This document shows, one piece after another, positions 44,902-53,867 of a stretch of 64,000 bases of DNA. How positions within the stretch are numbered: the first letter of the stretch is position 1; the number at the start of each line of letters is the position of its first letter. Location: contig UCNE01000014.1 in NCBI GenBank assembly GCA_900473685.1, forward strand, positions 124,001 through 188,000, given 5' to 3'. The position numbers and the translations under genes were made by a program. The DNA comes from Hyphomicrobiales bacterium (lineage in GTDB: Bacteria; Pseudomonadota; Alphaproteobacteria; Rhizobiales; Rhizobiaceae). The notes beneath the pieces are model-generated. The model made no database searches, was not told the DNA's origin, and saw only the letters and a list, made by a program, of their open reading frames with translations.

Positions 44902-45953
44902 TGCAATGCCTTTCCGGCCCTGTTCAATTCCTGCCGGTATTTTTCCGCGTCCCAGCCAAGCAGTTCGGCATTTTCCGCGTCCGTCAGATAGCACAAACGG
45001 GCACCTTCATTGATCCGGCCAAGCACATCGGACAGGCAGCGCGCCAAGGCAAGAGCCCCTGCCGTGATTTCCTTGGAAACGAGCACGCCCTTGCCCGGAA
45101 ACAACAGCGTTGGCGGCAATGACGCCCCTTCCGCGCGATATTGGTCTTCGATCGAAGCGGCCGTATCCCCAGGGGCTGCGACAAACGAACCCCGCCCGAG
45201 AAAGATCACATGATCCGGATAGAGACTGCCGCCGGCCGCGATACGGCAACTCGTGAGATCGGTGGCCACATCATGGATCGTGCCGTCTTCCGGCAGAATG
45301 AAACCGCTGCCGACAGCAAGCCGCGATAGGGCTGTAAGATCAGCATCCGGCGCTTGACGGCGTGGCAGGGCCAGCCTCTGCGAAACCTCGGCCAGCAGAG
45401 CTTCTGCCTCCGCCACGGTTTCGCCAGCCACCGCAACACCATGATTGCCAAGGATGAGCACGCTGGTATCCGGCCGGATCCGCGCCGCGATCGCCTTGGC
45501 GAGCGGCAGGCCCGGTCGCGCATAGGGCACGAACACATGCGGAATGCCGGCGAGTCTCGATGCGGCAATGGTTTCGCCGTTAACCTGCACGGCGGTCGCG
45601 ATGGTTTCGACGCAGTGGACGTGGATCACCACCTTTTGCGGCATCAGGGCGTGCACCGTCGTTTCGATCGATGGCCGCAAGCCGGATGGATTGCGGTCCG
45701 CGATGACGAAATCCTGCGCTTTCTCGGTCGAAGGATCGTCACGTTCCAGCGCATCAAGCAATGCGTCGAGCGCCACCGGCACCATCACGTCGCGCTGCCT
45801 TGCCTGCATCAGCCAGAGGCCGGACGCCTTGATCCACAGCGTGCCGCCTTCCTTGATCGAGGTATTGCCACCCGCCGCCTGCACCAGCGCCGGATCGGCA
45901 CCGACCCGGGCGGAAACATCCAATAGGGCTTCGAATTCAGAACTTCTCACCAT
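44898..45953 (-). CDS. Class II aldolase/adducin-family protein (long form)
   Basis: Enzyme of 351 residues whose N-terminal 220 residues form the zinc-dependent aldolase fold. The metal ligands are seen in VIHVHCVETIATAV and LGNHGVAVAGE, and AAGGNTSIKEGG is the phosphate-binding loop. About 130 extra C-terminal residues set it apart from the 218-residue paralogue two genes upstream. Members cleave sugar 1-phosphates or act as epimerases or decarboxylases. It lies 15 bases after the GlpD-like gene and overlaps the kinase gene that follows. Confidence 0.83.
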   Translation of the reverse strand: MVRSSEFEALLDVSARVGADPALVQAAGGNTSIKEGGTLWIKASGLWLMQARQRDVMVPVALDALLDALERDDPSTEKAQDFVIADRNPSGLRPSIETTVHALMPQKVVIHVHCVETIATAVQVNGETIAASRLAGIPHVFVPYARPGLPLAKAIAARIRPDTSVLILGNHGVAVAGETVAEAEALLAEVSQRLALPRRQAPDADLTALSRLAVGSGFILPEDGTIHDVATDLTSCRIAAGGSLYPDHVIFLGRGSFVAAPGDTAASIEDQYRAEGASLPPTLLFPGKGVLVSKEITAGALALARCLSDVLGRINEGARLCYLTDAENAELLGWDAEKYRQELNRAGKALQ

Positions 45954-45968
45954 TGTCTCCGATATATC

Positions 45969-47483
45969 TCAAGCCGCCTGCGACTGCCGCAGACACCAGG
46001 CTGCAAAAGCCTCGCGCTCGGCTGATGTCATGTGCAATCCGTGTTTTGTGCGGCGCTCCAGAATATCTTGCGGCGTCTGCGCCCATTCGGTCTCGATCAG
46101 GAACCGCGCCTCGCGTTCGCGCAGCAGCTTGCCGAAAGATGCACCGAGATCGTCGAGCGATGATGCACCGCCGAGCAGATCATGGGCGCGGGTGCCGTAA
46201 AGTCTCGCATAATGTTTGGCGAGATCAACCGGCAGCCAGCGGTATTTGGCCCGGAGATCGCCGAGGAACTGCTCGAAATCCGCCTTTGGCATATCGCCGC
46301 CGGGCAAGATGCCTTTCGAGGTCCAACCCGGTTTCATCGACGGGAAGAACGGCCTGATCTTCTCCAGCGCATGTTCAGACAATTTGCGGAACGTGGTGAT
46401 CTTGCCGCCGAACACGGAAAGCAGTGGCGCCTTGCCATTCACCGCATCGACCTCGAAAATATAGTCCCGCGTCACTGCAGACGGATTTTCGGCATTGTCA
46501 TCATAGAGCGGCCGCACACCGGAGAAGCTGTGGACGATATCGCTCTCGGACAGCTGTTGCTTGAAATAACGGTTCACCGACTTGATCAGATAGGAGATCT
46601 CGTTGGCATCGGCTTTCACATCTTCCGGCCGCCCGTCATAGGGAATATCGGTCGTGCCGATCAGGGCCAGATCGTTTTCGTAGGGGTTGATGAAGATCAC
46701 CCGCTTGTCAGGGTTCTGGACCAGATAGGCCTGCCGCCCCTCCCAGAATTTCGGCACGATGATATGGCTGCCCTTGACGAGCCGGACATTGCGGCGGGAG
46801 TTCAGCCCGGCCACCCGGCCGATGACGTCGTTGACCCAGGGACCGGCCGTATTGACGACGCACCGCGCCTTGAGTTCGCTCTTGCGTCCCGTACCGGCCT
46901 CGGTCATCTCGATATCCCACAGATCACCACTGCGGCGCACCGACGTGCAGGCGGTCCGTGTGTATATCCGTGCGCCCCGCTGCTTGGCGTCGAGCGCATT
47001 GAGCAGCACCAGGCGGGCATCATCGACCCAGCAATCGGAATATTCGAACGCCTTGCGATAATCCGTCTTGACCGGCGCGCCCTCAGGCGCGGTGCGTAGG
47101 TCCAGCGTCCGCGTGCCGGGCAACCGCTTGCGGCCACCGAGATGATCGTAGAGAAACAGGCCGAGGCGAACGAGCCATGCAGGGCGATCGGACGAACTGT
47201 GCGGCAGAACGAACCGCATCGGCCAGATGATGTGCGGCGCGGATTGAAGCAGCACCTCGCGCTCGATCAGCGCCTCGCGCACCAACCGGAACTCGTAATA
47301 TTCGAGATAACGCAAGCCCCCGTGCACAAGCTTGCCGGATCGCGAACTGGTCCCCTCAGCCAGATCGTCCTTCTCGCAAAGAACAACCGACATGCCGCGC
47401 CCGGCCGCATCGCGGGCAATGCCCGCACCATTGACGCCGCCGCCAATGATGAACAGGTCGATTATGCCGGATTCAGCGCTCAC
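45969..47483 (-). CDS. GlpD-type FAD-dependent polyol-phosphate dehydrogenase
   Basis: Membrane-associated flavoprotein of 504 residues, the size of aerobic glycerol-3-phosphate dehydrogenase and of EryB. The FAD motif IIGGGVNGAGIARDA is at residues 9-23, followed by SSRSGKLVHGGLRYLEYYEF, the DAO/GlpD signature. LIGTTDIPYDG and FGGKITTFRKLSEHAL are also conserved. The GTG start has AGGAG eight bases upstream and overlaps the aldolase stop. In this operon it probably oxidises a polyol phosphate made by the upstream kinase and passes electrons to ubiquinone. Glycerol 3-phosphate itself is an alternative substrate. Confidence 0.88.
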   Translation of the reverse strand: MSAESGIIDLFIIGGGVNGAGIARDAAGRGMSVVLCEKDDLAEGTSSRSGKLVHGGLRYLEYYEFRLVREALIEREVLLQSAPHIIWPMRFVLPHSSSDRPAWLVRLGLFLYDHLGGRKRLPGTRTLDLRTAPEGAPVKTDYRKAFEYSDCWVDDARLVLLNALDAKQRGARIYTRTACTSVRRSGDLWDIEMTEAGTGRKSELKARCVVNTAGPWVNDVIGRVAGLNSRRNVRLVKGSHIIVPKFWEGRQAYLVQNPDKRVIFINPYENDLALIGTTDIPYDGRPEDVKADANEISYLIKSVNRYFKQQLSESDIVHSFSGVRPLYDDNAENPSAVTRDYIFEVDAVNGKAPLLSVFGGKITTFRKLSEHALEKIRPFFPSMKPGWTSKGILPGGDMPKADFEQFLGDLRAKYRWLPVDLAKHYARLYGTRAHDLLGGASSLDDLGASFGKLLREREARFLIETEWAQTPQDILERRTKHGLHMTSAEREAFAAWCLRQSQAA

Positions 47484-48136
47484 GCTCGTTTCTCCTGCAA
47501 TCCGTAACTCGCAAATCCCTTCCGCACGCCTGCAATCTCTTCTGCAGGCAGAACGACGGGGCCACCGATCAGCAGCGCGTGATAATATTGCTTGGCGATC
47601 GTCTCGAGCTCCACCGCTGCCCACATCGCCTTTTCGAGGCTCGCTCCGGTGGCAAGCATTCCGTGATTGGCCATCAGGCAGGCGGTGCGGCCTTCCATCG
47701 CCTTGAGGATATTGTCCGAAAGCTCCTTGGTGCCGTAACGGGCATAGTCGCAAACCTTCACGTCGTCGCCACCAAAGGCGGCAATCATGTAGTGACAGGC
47801 CGGGATCGGCTTGTGGGCGATGGCAAGGATGGTCGAATAGATCGCATGCGTATGGATGACCGCATGAACCTCCGGCCGGCTCCTCATGATATCCAGATGA
47901 AAGCGCCATTCCGTCGAGGGTTTGCGCGGGCCATTCCAGGCGCCGTATTCACCCTCCAGCGGCAACGAGGCGATCATGTCCGGCGTCATCTCGTCATAGG
48001 GCGCTGCCGACGGGGTGATCAGCATCCGGTCTTCGTAGCGCGCGCTGATATTGCCGGATGTGCCCTGGTTGATGCCAAGCGCATTCATCTTGCGGCAATG
48101 ATCGATGATCGACTGGCGGACGTAATTCTCCGTCAT
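47480..48136 (-). CDS. Class II aldolase (L-fuculose-1-phosphate aldolase-like)
   Basis: Zinc-dependent aldolase of 218 residues, the length of FucA. The phosphate-binding loop is NQGTSGNISAR, the metal-binding pair is AVIHTHAIYST, the third histidine is in LMANHGMLATG, and the catalytic glutamate is plausibly in STEWRFHLDIM. It would cleave a ketose 1-phosphate to dihydroxyacetone phosphate and a short aldehyde. It follows the 2-hydroxyacid dehydrogenase gene by ten bases and is coupled to the GlpD-like gene. Confidence 0.87.
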   Translation of the reverse strand: MTENYVRQSIIDHCRKMNALGINQGTSGNISARYEDRMLITPSAAPYDEMTPDMIASLPLEGEYGAWNGPRKPSTEWRFHLDIMRSRPEVHAVIHTHAIYSTILAIAHKPIPACHYMIAAFGGDDVKVCDYARYGTKELSDNILKAMEGRTACLMANHGMLATGASLEKAMWAAVELETIAKQYYHALLIGGPVVLPAEEIAGVRKGFASYGLQEKRA

Positions 48137-48146
48137 CGTCCTGCCC

Positions 48147-49184
48147 TCAGCACGGATTGACCGGCGGCAGGCCGGCAATATAGCGGCGCACCTCTTCGGC
48201 TGCCATCTCTGCGGCATAGGTGACGGTGCGCACCGAAGCCCCGGCAATATGCGGCGTCAGCGTCACGTTTGGCAGTTGCAAGAGTGGCCAGTCTTCCGGC
48301 ACCGGCTCGACGGCGAACGTTTCGAGCATCGCAGACCCGAGCGGGCCATTCACCAGGGCCTCGTATAATGCATCATAATCGCAAAGCGGCCCGCGCGCCG
48401 TATTCACGAAGATCGCGCCCGGCTTCATCTTCGCAAAGCTTTCGGCATTCATCATATGCCGTGTCTCTTCCGACACCCGCGAATGCAGCGTCACGACATC
48501 GGAGCGTGACAACAGATCGTCGAAACTGACATGTTCGACACCCGCGTTGCGGTCATCGGCGGACAGCTGGACATAGGGATCGTAGACTACAACCTTGGTT
48601 CCAAAGGCGCGCAGCAGCCGCACCACCTTGGTGCCGATATTGCCGTAGCCAACCACACCGACCGTCATTTCGGACAGTTCCCGGCCGGTCTTGTCGGCGC
48701 GGTAAAGCTCGCCGCGCCATTCACCCTTGCGCAGGGATTCGTGACCGGAGCGGATCAGCCGGGTTTCCGCAAGGATGGCGCCCAGCGTGAATTCGGCAAC
48801 AGCGCTGGCGTTGCGGCCGGGCGTGTTGACGACCAGCACACCGGCATCACGCGCCGCCTGCATATCAACATTGACCGGTCCACCGCGCGAAACGGCAACG
48901 AATTTCAGGTCCGGCAGGCGCGAAAACATGCCGCGCGAAAACGGCGCCAGCTGGGTGATGACCATCTCGGCATCACCGACGAATTCGATGATATCATTGG
49001 CCTTGCCCATGTATTCCTTCAGGCCATCCATGCCCTCGACGGCATAGCCATGCTCCATCGGCTCATCCGGCCAGGGCTGCTCGAGGAGACGGATATCATG
49101 GCCGTCGCCACAGGCTTCCACGACCTTGTCGCGAAAGACCGTCGGCAGCATGAACCGGTCTCCGATGATGGCGATTTTCTTCAT
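48147..49184 (-). CDS. D-isomer-specific 2-hydroxyacid dehydrogenase family protein
   Basis: NAD(P)-dependent dehydrogenase of 345 residues, related to phosphoglycerate and erythronate-4-phosphate dehydrogenases. The Rossmann motif is VGVVGYGNIGTKVVRLL. The active-site Arg, Glu and His are in VNTARGPLCDYD, LETFAVEPVPEDW and LTPHIAGAS. Before the cofactor domain, residues 1-150 form the substrate domain (LKFVAVSRGGPVNVD). AGGAAG lies eight bases before the ATG. It lies between the EryA-like kinase and the FucA-like aldolase, so a phosphorylated aldonate or an aldehyde-derived hydroxyacid are reasonable substrates. Confidence 0.87.
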   Translation of the reverse strand: MKKIAIIGDRFMLPTVFRDKVVEACGDGHDIRLLEQPWPDEPMEHGYAVEGMDGLKEYMGKANDIIEFVGDAEMVITQLAPFSRGMFSRLPDLKFVAVSRGGPVNVDMQAARDAGVLVVNTPGRNASAVAEFTLGAILAETRLIRSGHESLRKGEWRGELYRADKTGRELSEMTVGVVGYGNIGTKVVRLLRAFGTKVVVYDPYVQLSADDRNAGVEHVSFDDLLSRSDVVTLHSRVSEETRHMMNAESFAKMKPGAIFVNTARGPLCDYDALYEALVNGPLGSAMLETFAVEPVPEDWPLLQLPNVTLTPHIAGASVRTVTYAAEMAAEEVRRYIAGLPPVNPC

Positions 49185-49194
49185 TTCAGTCTTC

Positions 49195-50757
49195 CTATTC
49201 AGATGCCGGGGCTGTGCCGTGGGACAGGGCATGCCAGACCGGACGAAGGGACAGGCGCGATTGCCTGTAGAGTGGAAACGCCGCGTTAAAACGCGCCGCC
49301 ATGGCTTTATCGGCCGGTTCCGCCGGCCGCTGGTAGGGGGTGACCCATTCCTTGACGCAATCTTCCATCGAGCCGTAGATGCCCAGCGAAACGGCGGCAA
49401 TCATCGCCGTGCCAGCGGCCCCCGCTTCCTCGCGCTCACTGGTCTGCACCGGGCAACCGAGCGCGCCGCCGAGAATGCGCCGTAGCGACGCGCTGCGCGC
49501 CGCGCCGCCGGTCAGCCGCACCCGCGACGGCAGCGGCCCCATCTCGACATAACAATCGCGCGACGCCATCGCCAGACCGTTGAAGACAGCACGAACCATG
49601 TCGGCAAAGCCGTGGTTCAGATCGAGCCCGATGAAAGATGCCCGCGCCGAGGCATCGACAAACGGACCGCGCTCGCCTGCTTCTGAAATATAAGGGTGGA
49701 ACAGCAGCGAGGTTTCCTTGGATTCCGACAGCCAGCCTTCGACATGACCGAGCAGCTCGGACTTGCTTTTCTCGATGCCCATGCCCTTCAAAACACTACC
49801 GGCCAGCGAGAGTATCCAGTCGATATTCAGCGTCGCCGCCATATTCGACTGCATTTGCGCATAATGGCCTGCAATCGGCAGACACATCGTGTAGCCGGTG
49901 AGGTCCTTGTTGAGCTGCACTTCGTCAGGGCTTTTCGCTAGCCGCATATGCATGCCGGTCGAGCCGATGATCGAGCAGCCGGTATCGGTGCCCGGCTCAT
50001 AGAGGCCAGCACCAAGCGAGGTGCAGACGACATCGACATAGCCGAGCACTACCGGTGTTCCCGCCAGAAGCCCTGTCAGCGCTGCTGCCTTGTCATCAAG
50101 CGCATGCTGCGTCACCGCGCCATCAACGATTTCCGGCAGCAGGTAGCGCTGTTTGCGCAGATCGAGAAAGTCGATGACATCCTCGGAATATTGCCGGGTG
50201 CGGAAATTCCCAAAGGTGAAATTGGCTTCGGACGGATCGGTCGCCCGCTTTCCGGTCAGCTTGAAATAGAGCCAGTCCTTGCAGTGAAATCCTGTTGTCG
50301 CGCCGTCGATCATCTCGGGCGCATTGTCCAGAATCCACCGAAGCTGCGAACCCATCTGGCAGGCAGCAAGACCCGATCCGGTATGCGAAAAGCGGGCGGC
50401 ATCGCCGCTGTCCTGCCGCAGCCGCTCTACCGTGTCACCAGCACGGGCATCGAGCCATAGCCAGCCCTTGCCGACGGGCTCGCCTTGTCTGTCGATCAGC
50501 CAGGTACCATCGCCTTGACCGGTTACCGAGATCGCCGCCACCCGGCTGGCGAGGTTTTCCACCTTGCCTGCGAGATCGGCAAGCGTCTTTGCGGTATCCG
50601 CCCAGGTCCGGTCGAGATCCTGGACGACACCCCGGCCGCCCTCGCTTTCATAGCTGTTGGCGATGGCGCAAGCCGCGATCTGCTTGCCGCCAAGATCGAA
50701 AGCGACCGACTTGATGACGGAGGTTCCCGCATCGATCCCGATCAGGATATCGCGCAT
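49195..50757 (-). CDS. FGGY-family kinase resembling erythritol kinase EryA
   Basis: Polyol kinase of 520 residues. The start MRDILIGIDAGTSVIKSVAF and the stretches AISVTGQGDGTWLID and ATDPSEANFTFGNFRTRQY are what I remember of EryA from Brucella and rhizobia, and the length matches. The adenosine motif is VRLTGGAARSASLRRILGG. It would phosphorylate a C4-C5 polyol or ketose entering through the adjacent importer. The start overlaps the last base of the upstream ATPase gene. Autoinducer-2 kinase LsrK is a similar-sized relative and is the main alternative. Confidence 0.84.
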   Translation of the reverse strand: MRDILIGIDAGTSVIKSVAFDLGGKQIAACAIANSYESEGGRGVVQDLDRTWADTAKTLADLAGKVENLASRVAAISVTGQGDGTWLIDRQGEPVGKGWLWLDARAGDTVERLRQDSGDAARFSHTGSGLAACQMGSQLRWILDNAPEMIDGATTGFHCKDWLYFKLTGKRATDPSEANFTFGNFRTRQYSEDVIDFLDLRKQRYLLPEIVDGAVTQHALDDKAAALTGLLAGTPVVLGYVDVVCTSLGAGLYEPGTDTGCSIIGSTGMHMRLAKSPDEVQLNKDLTGYTMCLPIAGHYAQMQSNMAATLNIDWILSLAGSVLKGMGIEKSKSELLGHVEGWLSESKETSLLFHPYISEAGERGPFVDASARASFIGLDLNHGFADMVRAVFNGLAMASRDCYVEMGPLPSRVRLTGGAARSASLRRILGGALGCPVQTSEREEAGAAGTAMIAAVSLGIYGSMEDCVKEWVTPYQRPAEPADKAMAARFNAAFPLYRQSRLSLRPVWHALSHGTAPASE

Positions 50758-51881
50758 CAGGCAAGCTCCTGCCCATGGCTGATGGCCCGGCCGCTCTCGC
50801 CGTCGAAGACATGCAGGCTCGAAGGATCAAGGCGGATGCCGACATTCTCGCCGATCGCAAGGTTCGTCCGGTCATGCTCGACCAGCACCATCGTGCCACC
50901 GGCAAAATCAGTGGCTATATGGGTCTGGTCGCCGAGCCACTGGTTGACCGCCACCTTGGCGCCGACGCCGCCTTCGCTGCGGCGAACCGCATAGGGCCGG
51001 ATGCCGAGCACGACCTTGCTGCGCTTCATCAGTTCGGCCCGCACTTCATGGGAAAAGTCAGACGCCCTGTAATCGAGCTTCACGCCTTCGTTGAGACCGA
51101 AGGACACTGTATCGCCGGAACCGGAAATCCCCGCAGAAAATACGTTCATCGGCGGCTCGCCGACAAAGGTGCCGGTAAACAGGTTGGCGGGCCGCTCCTT
51201 GATCATCTGTGGCGTATCGAACTGTTGCAGCACCCCGCCCTCCATAACGGCGATCCGGTCCGCCAGCGCATTGGCTTCCGTCTGGTCGTGGGTGACGAGA
51301 ATGGCCGTCAGCCCGCGTTCCTTGATGAAATGCTTGATACGGCCACGCAGAAGCGCGCGCAACTGCGGCTCCAGCTGCCCCATCGGCTCATCGAGCAGGT
51401 GCAGGTCGGCATCGCGGATCAGCGCCCGGCCGAGCGAGGCACGCTGCTGCTGGCCGCCCGAGATCGAGCTTGGATACCGGCCCATGATGTCCTCGATCTC
51501 CAGCAGCTTGGCGATGCTGGCGACCTTCTCTTCAACGACGCTCTGGGAGAGTTTCGAGGCCTTCAGCGCAAAGGCAATGTTCTCGCGCACGGTCAAAGGC
51601 GGATAGAGCGAATAGCCTTCGAACGCCATCGCGACATTGCGCTTGACCGGCGCAAAGGTCTGAACCTCCCTGCCCTTCAGCGAAATCGTGCCGCGCGATA
51701 CGGCTTCGAAGCCCGCGACCATGCGCAGGGTCGAGGTCTTGCCGCAGCCGGACGAGCCGAGAAGCGCGATGATTTCGCCCTTCTTCACATCCATGCTGAG
51801 CTGCTTGACAGCATGGACGCCATGATCGATCGGGCCATAGAACTTGTCGACGCCCTTGATGAACAGCGCTGTCTCGCTCAT
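50757..51881 (-). CDS. ABC transporter ATP-binding protein with altered Q-loop
   Basis: UgpC/MalK-class ATPase of 374 residues with a C-terminal TOBE domain. Walker A GSSGCGKTS, signature SISGGQQQR, Walker B LHLLDEP with the catalytic glutamate, and the switch histidine VTHDQTEA are intact. The Q-loop reads MAFEGYSLYP, with Glu where Gln normally stands. It is encoded next to a second, differently altered ATPase, an arrangement I recall from the glycerol importer GlpST of Rhizobium leguminosarum. The two probably assemble as an asymmetric heterodimer. It overlaps its partner gene by four bases. Confidence 0.88.
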   Translation of the reverse strand: MSETALFIKGVDKFYGPIDHGVHAVKQLSMDVKKGEIIALLGSSGCGKTSTLRMVAGFEAVSRGTISLKGREVQTFAPVKRNVAMAFEGYSLYPPLTVRENIAFALKASKLSQSVVEEKVASIAKLLEIEDIMGRYPSSISGGQQQRASLGRALIRDADLHLLDEPMGQLEPQLRALLRGRIKHFIKERGLTAILVTHDQTEANALADRIAVMEGGVLQQFDTPQMIKERPANLFTGTFVGEPPMNVFSAGISGSGDTVSFGLNEGVKLDYRASDFSHEVRAELMKRSKVVLGIRPYAVRRSEGGVGAKVAVNQWLGDQTHIATDFAGGTMVLVEHDRTNLAIGENVGIRLDPSSLHVFDGESGRAISHGQELA

Positions 51882-52996
51882 GCCGCTTCTCCATTGCGTG
51901 TCATCGGGGTGGCGGCGGACCGGATCAAGCCGCCACTGTCCTTGTCGAACAGGAAGGCCGCAGTGCCATTGACGGCGATATGCGCCGGGCCGGACACCGG
52001 CCCCGGCGTTCCCGCCGGACGCGACACCAGAATTTCCCGGCCACGCGCCGTCAGAACCAGCGTTACCGTCTTTTCGTTGAGCGGCGTTTCGGCTTCGACC
52101 GTCACCGGAATGGCACCCGGAGCACTGGCATCGGTAAAGGCGATTGTCTCGGGCCTGAGACCGATGACGCAGGTCTTGCCGACAACGCCAGACGGCATGC
52201 CGGGCAGCGCCACCTTCACATTCGAAAGCTCGACATGGACACCTTCGGGTCCGGCTTTCGGCGTCACATCCAGAAGATTGATGGTCGGATCTCCAAACAG
52301 GCGGGCAATCTCGATATCGGCCGGTGTGTTGTAGATATCTTCCGGCGTGCCGATCTGACGGATGCGGCCCTGCGACATCACCGCGATCCGGTCGCCAAGC
52401 GCCATGGCTTCCTTGTAGTCCTGCGTCACATAGACGACCGTTGCGCCTTGTGCGGCGAGCAGGCGCGGTAATTCAAGCCGCATTTCGAAGCGCAACTTGG
52501 CATCGACATTGCGCAGGGGATCATCGAGCAAAAGCAGCGGCGGCGAACCTGCCAGCGCGCGGGCGAGGGCCGTACGTTGTTTCTGGCCGTTCGAAAGCGC
52601 CTTTGGATGATGCGAAAGGACATGGTCGATCTTCAAAAGCTTGGCGACCTTGTGCACACCGGCCGAGATCGCATCCTTCGTTGCACTCGTCGCCGTCAGC
52701 GGGCTGGCAATGTTGTCGAAGGCGCTCATATGCGGGAACAGGGCAAAATTCTGGAACGCCATGCCGATGCCGCGATGCTCGGCGTCGATATCCGCGACAT
52801 CCTCGCCGCCGATCAGAATCTGGCCTTCATCGGGGTCGATCACACCAGCGACCAGCCGGAGCAGCACCGTCTTGCCTGCCCCGGAGGGACCAAACAGAAC
52901 CAGCGTTTCGCCGTCGGCCACATCCAGCGACAGGTTGTCGAGGACTGTGTTGGTCTTGTAGCGCTTGACGATGTTTTTAAGCCGAAGTGTCGTCAT
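51878..52996 (-). CDS. ABC transporter ATP-binding protein with degenerate catalytic site
   Basis: UgpC/MalK-class ATPase of 372 residues. Walker A GPSGAGKTV and the Q-loop MAFQNFALFP are normal. Three changes stand out: the signature is ALSNGQKQR (Asn for Gly), Walker B ends LLLLDDP (Asp for the catalytic Glu) and the switch motif is YVTQDYKEAM (Gln for His). Nucleotide binding is likely but hydrolysis may be weak or absent. The C-terminal half is a TOBE-type regulatory domain. It lies between the permease genes and the partner ATPase. Confidence 0.88.
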   Translation of the reverse strand: MTTLRLKNIVKRYKTNTVLDNLSLDVADGETLVLFGPSGAGKTVLLRLVAGVIDPDEGQILIGGEDVADIDAEHRGIGMAFQNFALFPHMSAFDNIASPLTATSATKDAISAGVHKVAKLLKIDHVLSHHPKALSNGQKQRTALARALAGSPPLLLLDDPLRNVDAKLRFEMRLELPRLLAAQGATVVYVTQDYKEAMALGDRIAVMSQGRIRQIGTPEDIYNTPADIEIARLFGDPTINLLDVTPKAGPEGVHVELSNVKVALPGMPSGVVGKTCVIGLRPETIAFTDASAPGAIPVTVEAETPLNEKTVTLVLTARGREILVSRPAGTPGPVSGPAHIAVNGTAAFLFDKDSGGLIRSAATPMTRNGEAA

Positions 52997-52999
52997 GAT

Positions 53000-53857
53000 T
53001 TATCCCTTCACCGCGCCAAGCGACAGGCCTTCGACGAGGTAGCGCTGGGCGTAGAGTGCAAGTGCAAGCGTCGGCGTCACGGACAGCACGATGGCCGAGG
53101 CGATCTGTCCGTACTGGATGCCGGACGAGGTGACGAAGGCAAGCGCCCCGACAGTCACCGGCTGCTTGTCAGCCGAGGCCAGCACCAGCGCGAAGACAAA
53201 ATTGTTCCAGGCGAAGATGAAGGCGAGCAGACCGGCGGCGGCGATGCCCGGCCCGGCCAGCGGCAGGGCGATCTTGCGGAAGGTCGCAAACCACGAATGC
53301 CCGGCAATGCGATAGGCGTATTCGACGTCGGCCGAGATATCCTCGAAATAGCCGCGCACGATCCACAGGATCAGCGGCAGGCAGATCAGCTGGTAGACCC
53401 AGATCAGCCCGAAATAGGTGTCCGATAGCCCAAGCCATTGGAAATACTGAGTGAGCGGCAGGAGAACGAGCAGCGGCGGTGCGAACCGGAAGGACAAAAG
53501 CGTGAAGGCGATATCTTCCGAACCCTTGAACTTGTGGCGGGCAAAGGCATAGGCGGCCGGCACGCCAAGGACGAGCGCCAGGGCAACCGAGGTCACCGAG
53601 AGGAAAATCGAGTTGCCAAGATTGCGCATGAAGGCGATGTCGAGCGTACCCGCCGCCGTCGTCAGCTTGCCGGTGATCAGCGCCGCATAGTTCGACAGCG
53701 TCGGCGTGAAGATCACCGATGGCGGGATCGCCAGGATCGTCTCGTTCGTCTGGAACGACATCAGAAAGATCCAGAAGATCGGGAACATGAAGAAGATGAC
53801 GACCAGCGTGAGGGCGATCAGCCGCAGGGTCTTTTCGAGCGTGGACGTGGTTTCCAT
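53000..53857 (-). CDS. Carbohydrate/polyol ABC transporter permease (MalG type)
   Basis: Inner-membrane permease of 285 residues with six hydrophobic segments, the first LIALTLVVIFFMFPIFWIFL. The coupling loop is seen in VEYAYRIAGHSWFATFRKIA followed by LPLAGPG. The protein ends LSLGAVKG, as do many MalG-like subunits. GAGGGG lies seven bases before the chosen ATG; an in-frame start eight codons earlier overlaps the previous gene. It is three bases ahead of the degenerate ATPase gene. Confidence 0.9.
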   Translation of the reverse strand: METTSTLEKTLRLIALTLVVIFFMFPIFWIFLMSFQTNETILAIPPSVIFTPTLSNYAALITGKLTTAAGTLDIAFMRNLGNSIFLSVTSVALALVLGVPAAYAFARHKFKGSEDIAFTLLSFRFAPPLLVLLPLTQYFQWLGLSDTYFGLIWVYQLICLPLILWIVRGYFEDISADVEYAYRIAGHSWFATFRKIALPLAGPGIAAAGLLAFIFAWNNFVFALVLASADKQPVTVGALAFVTSSGIQYGQIASAIVLSVTPTLALALYAQRYLVEGLSLGAVKG

Positions 53858-53867
53858 GGTTTTCCCC

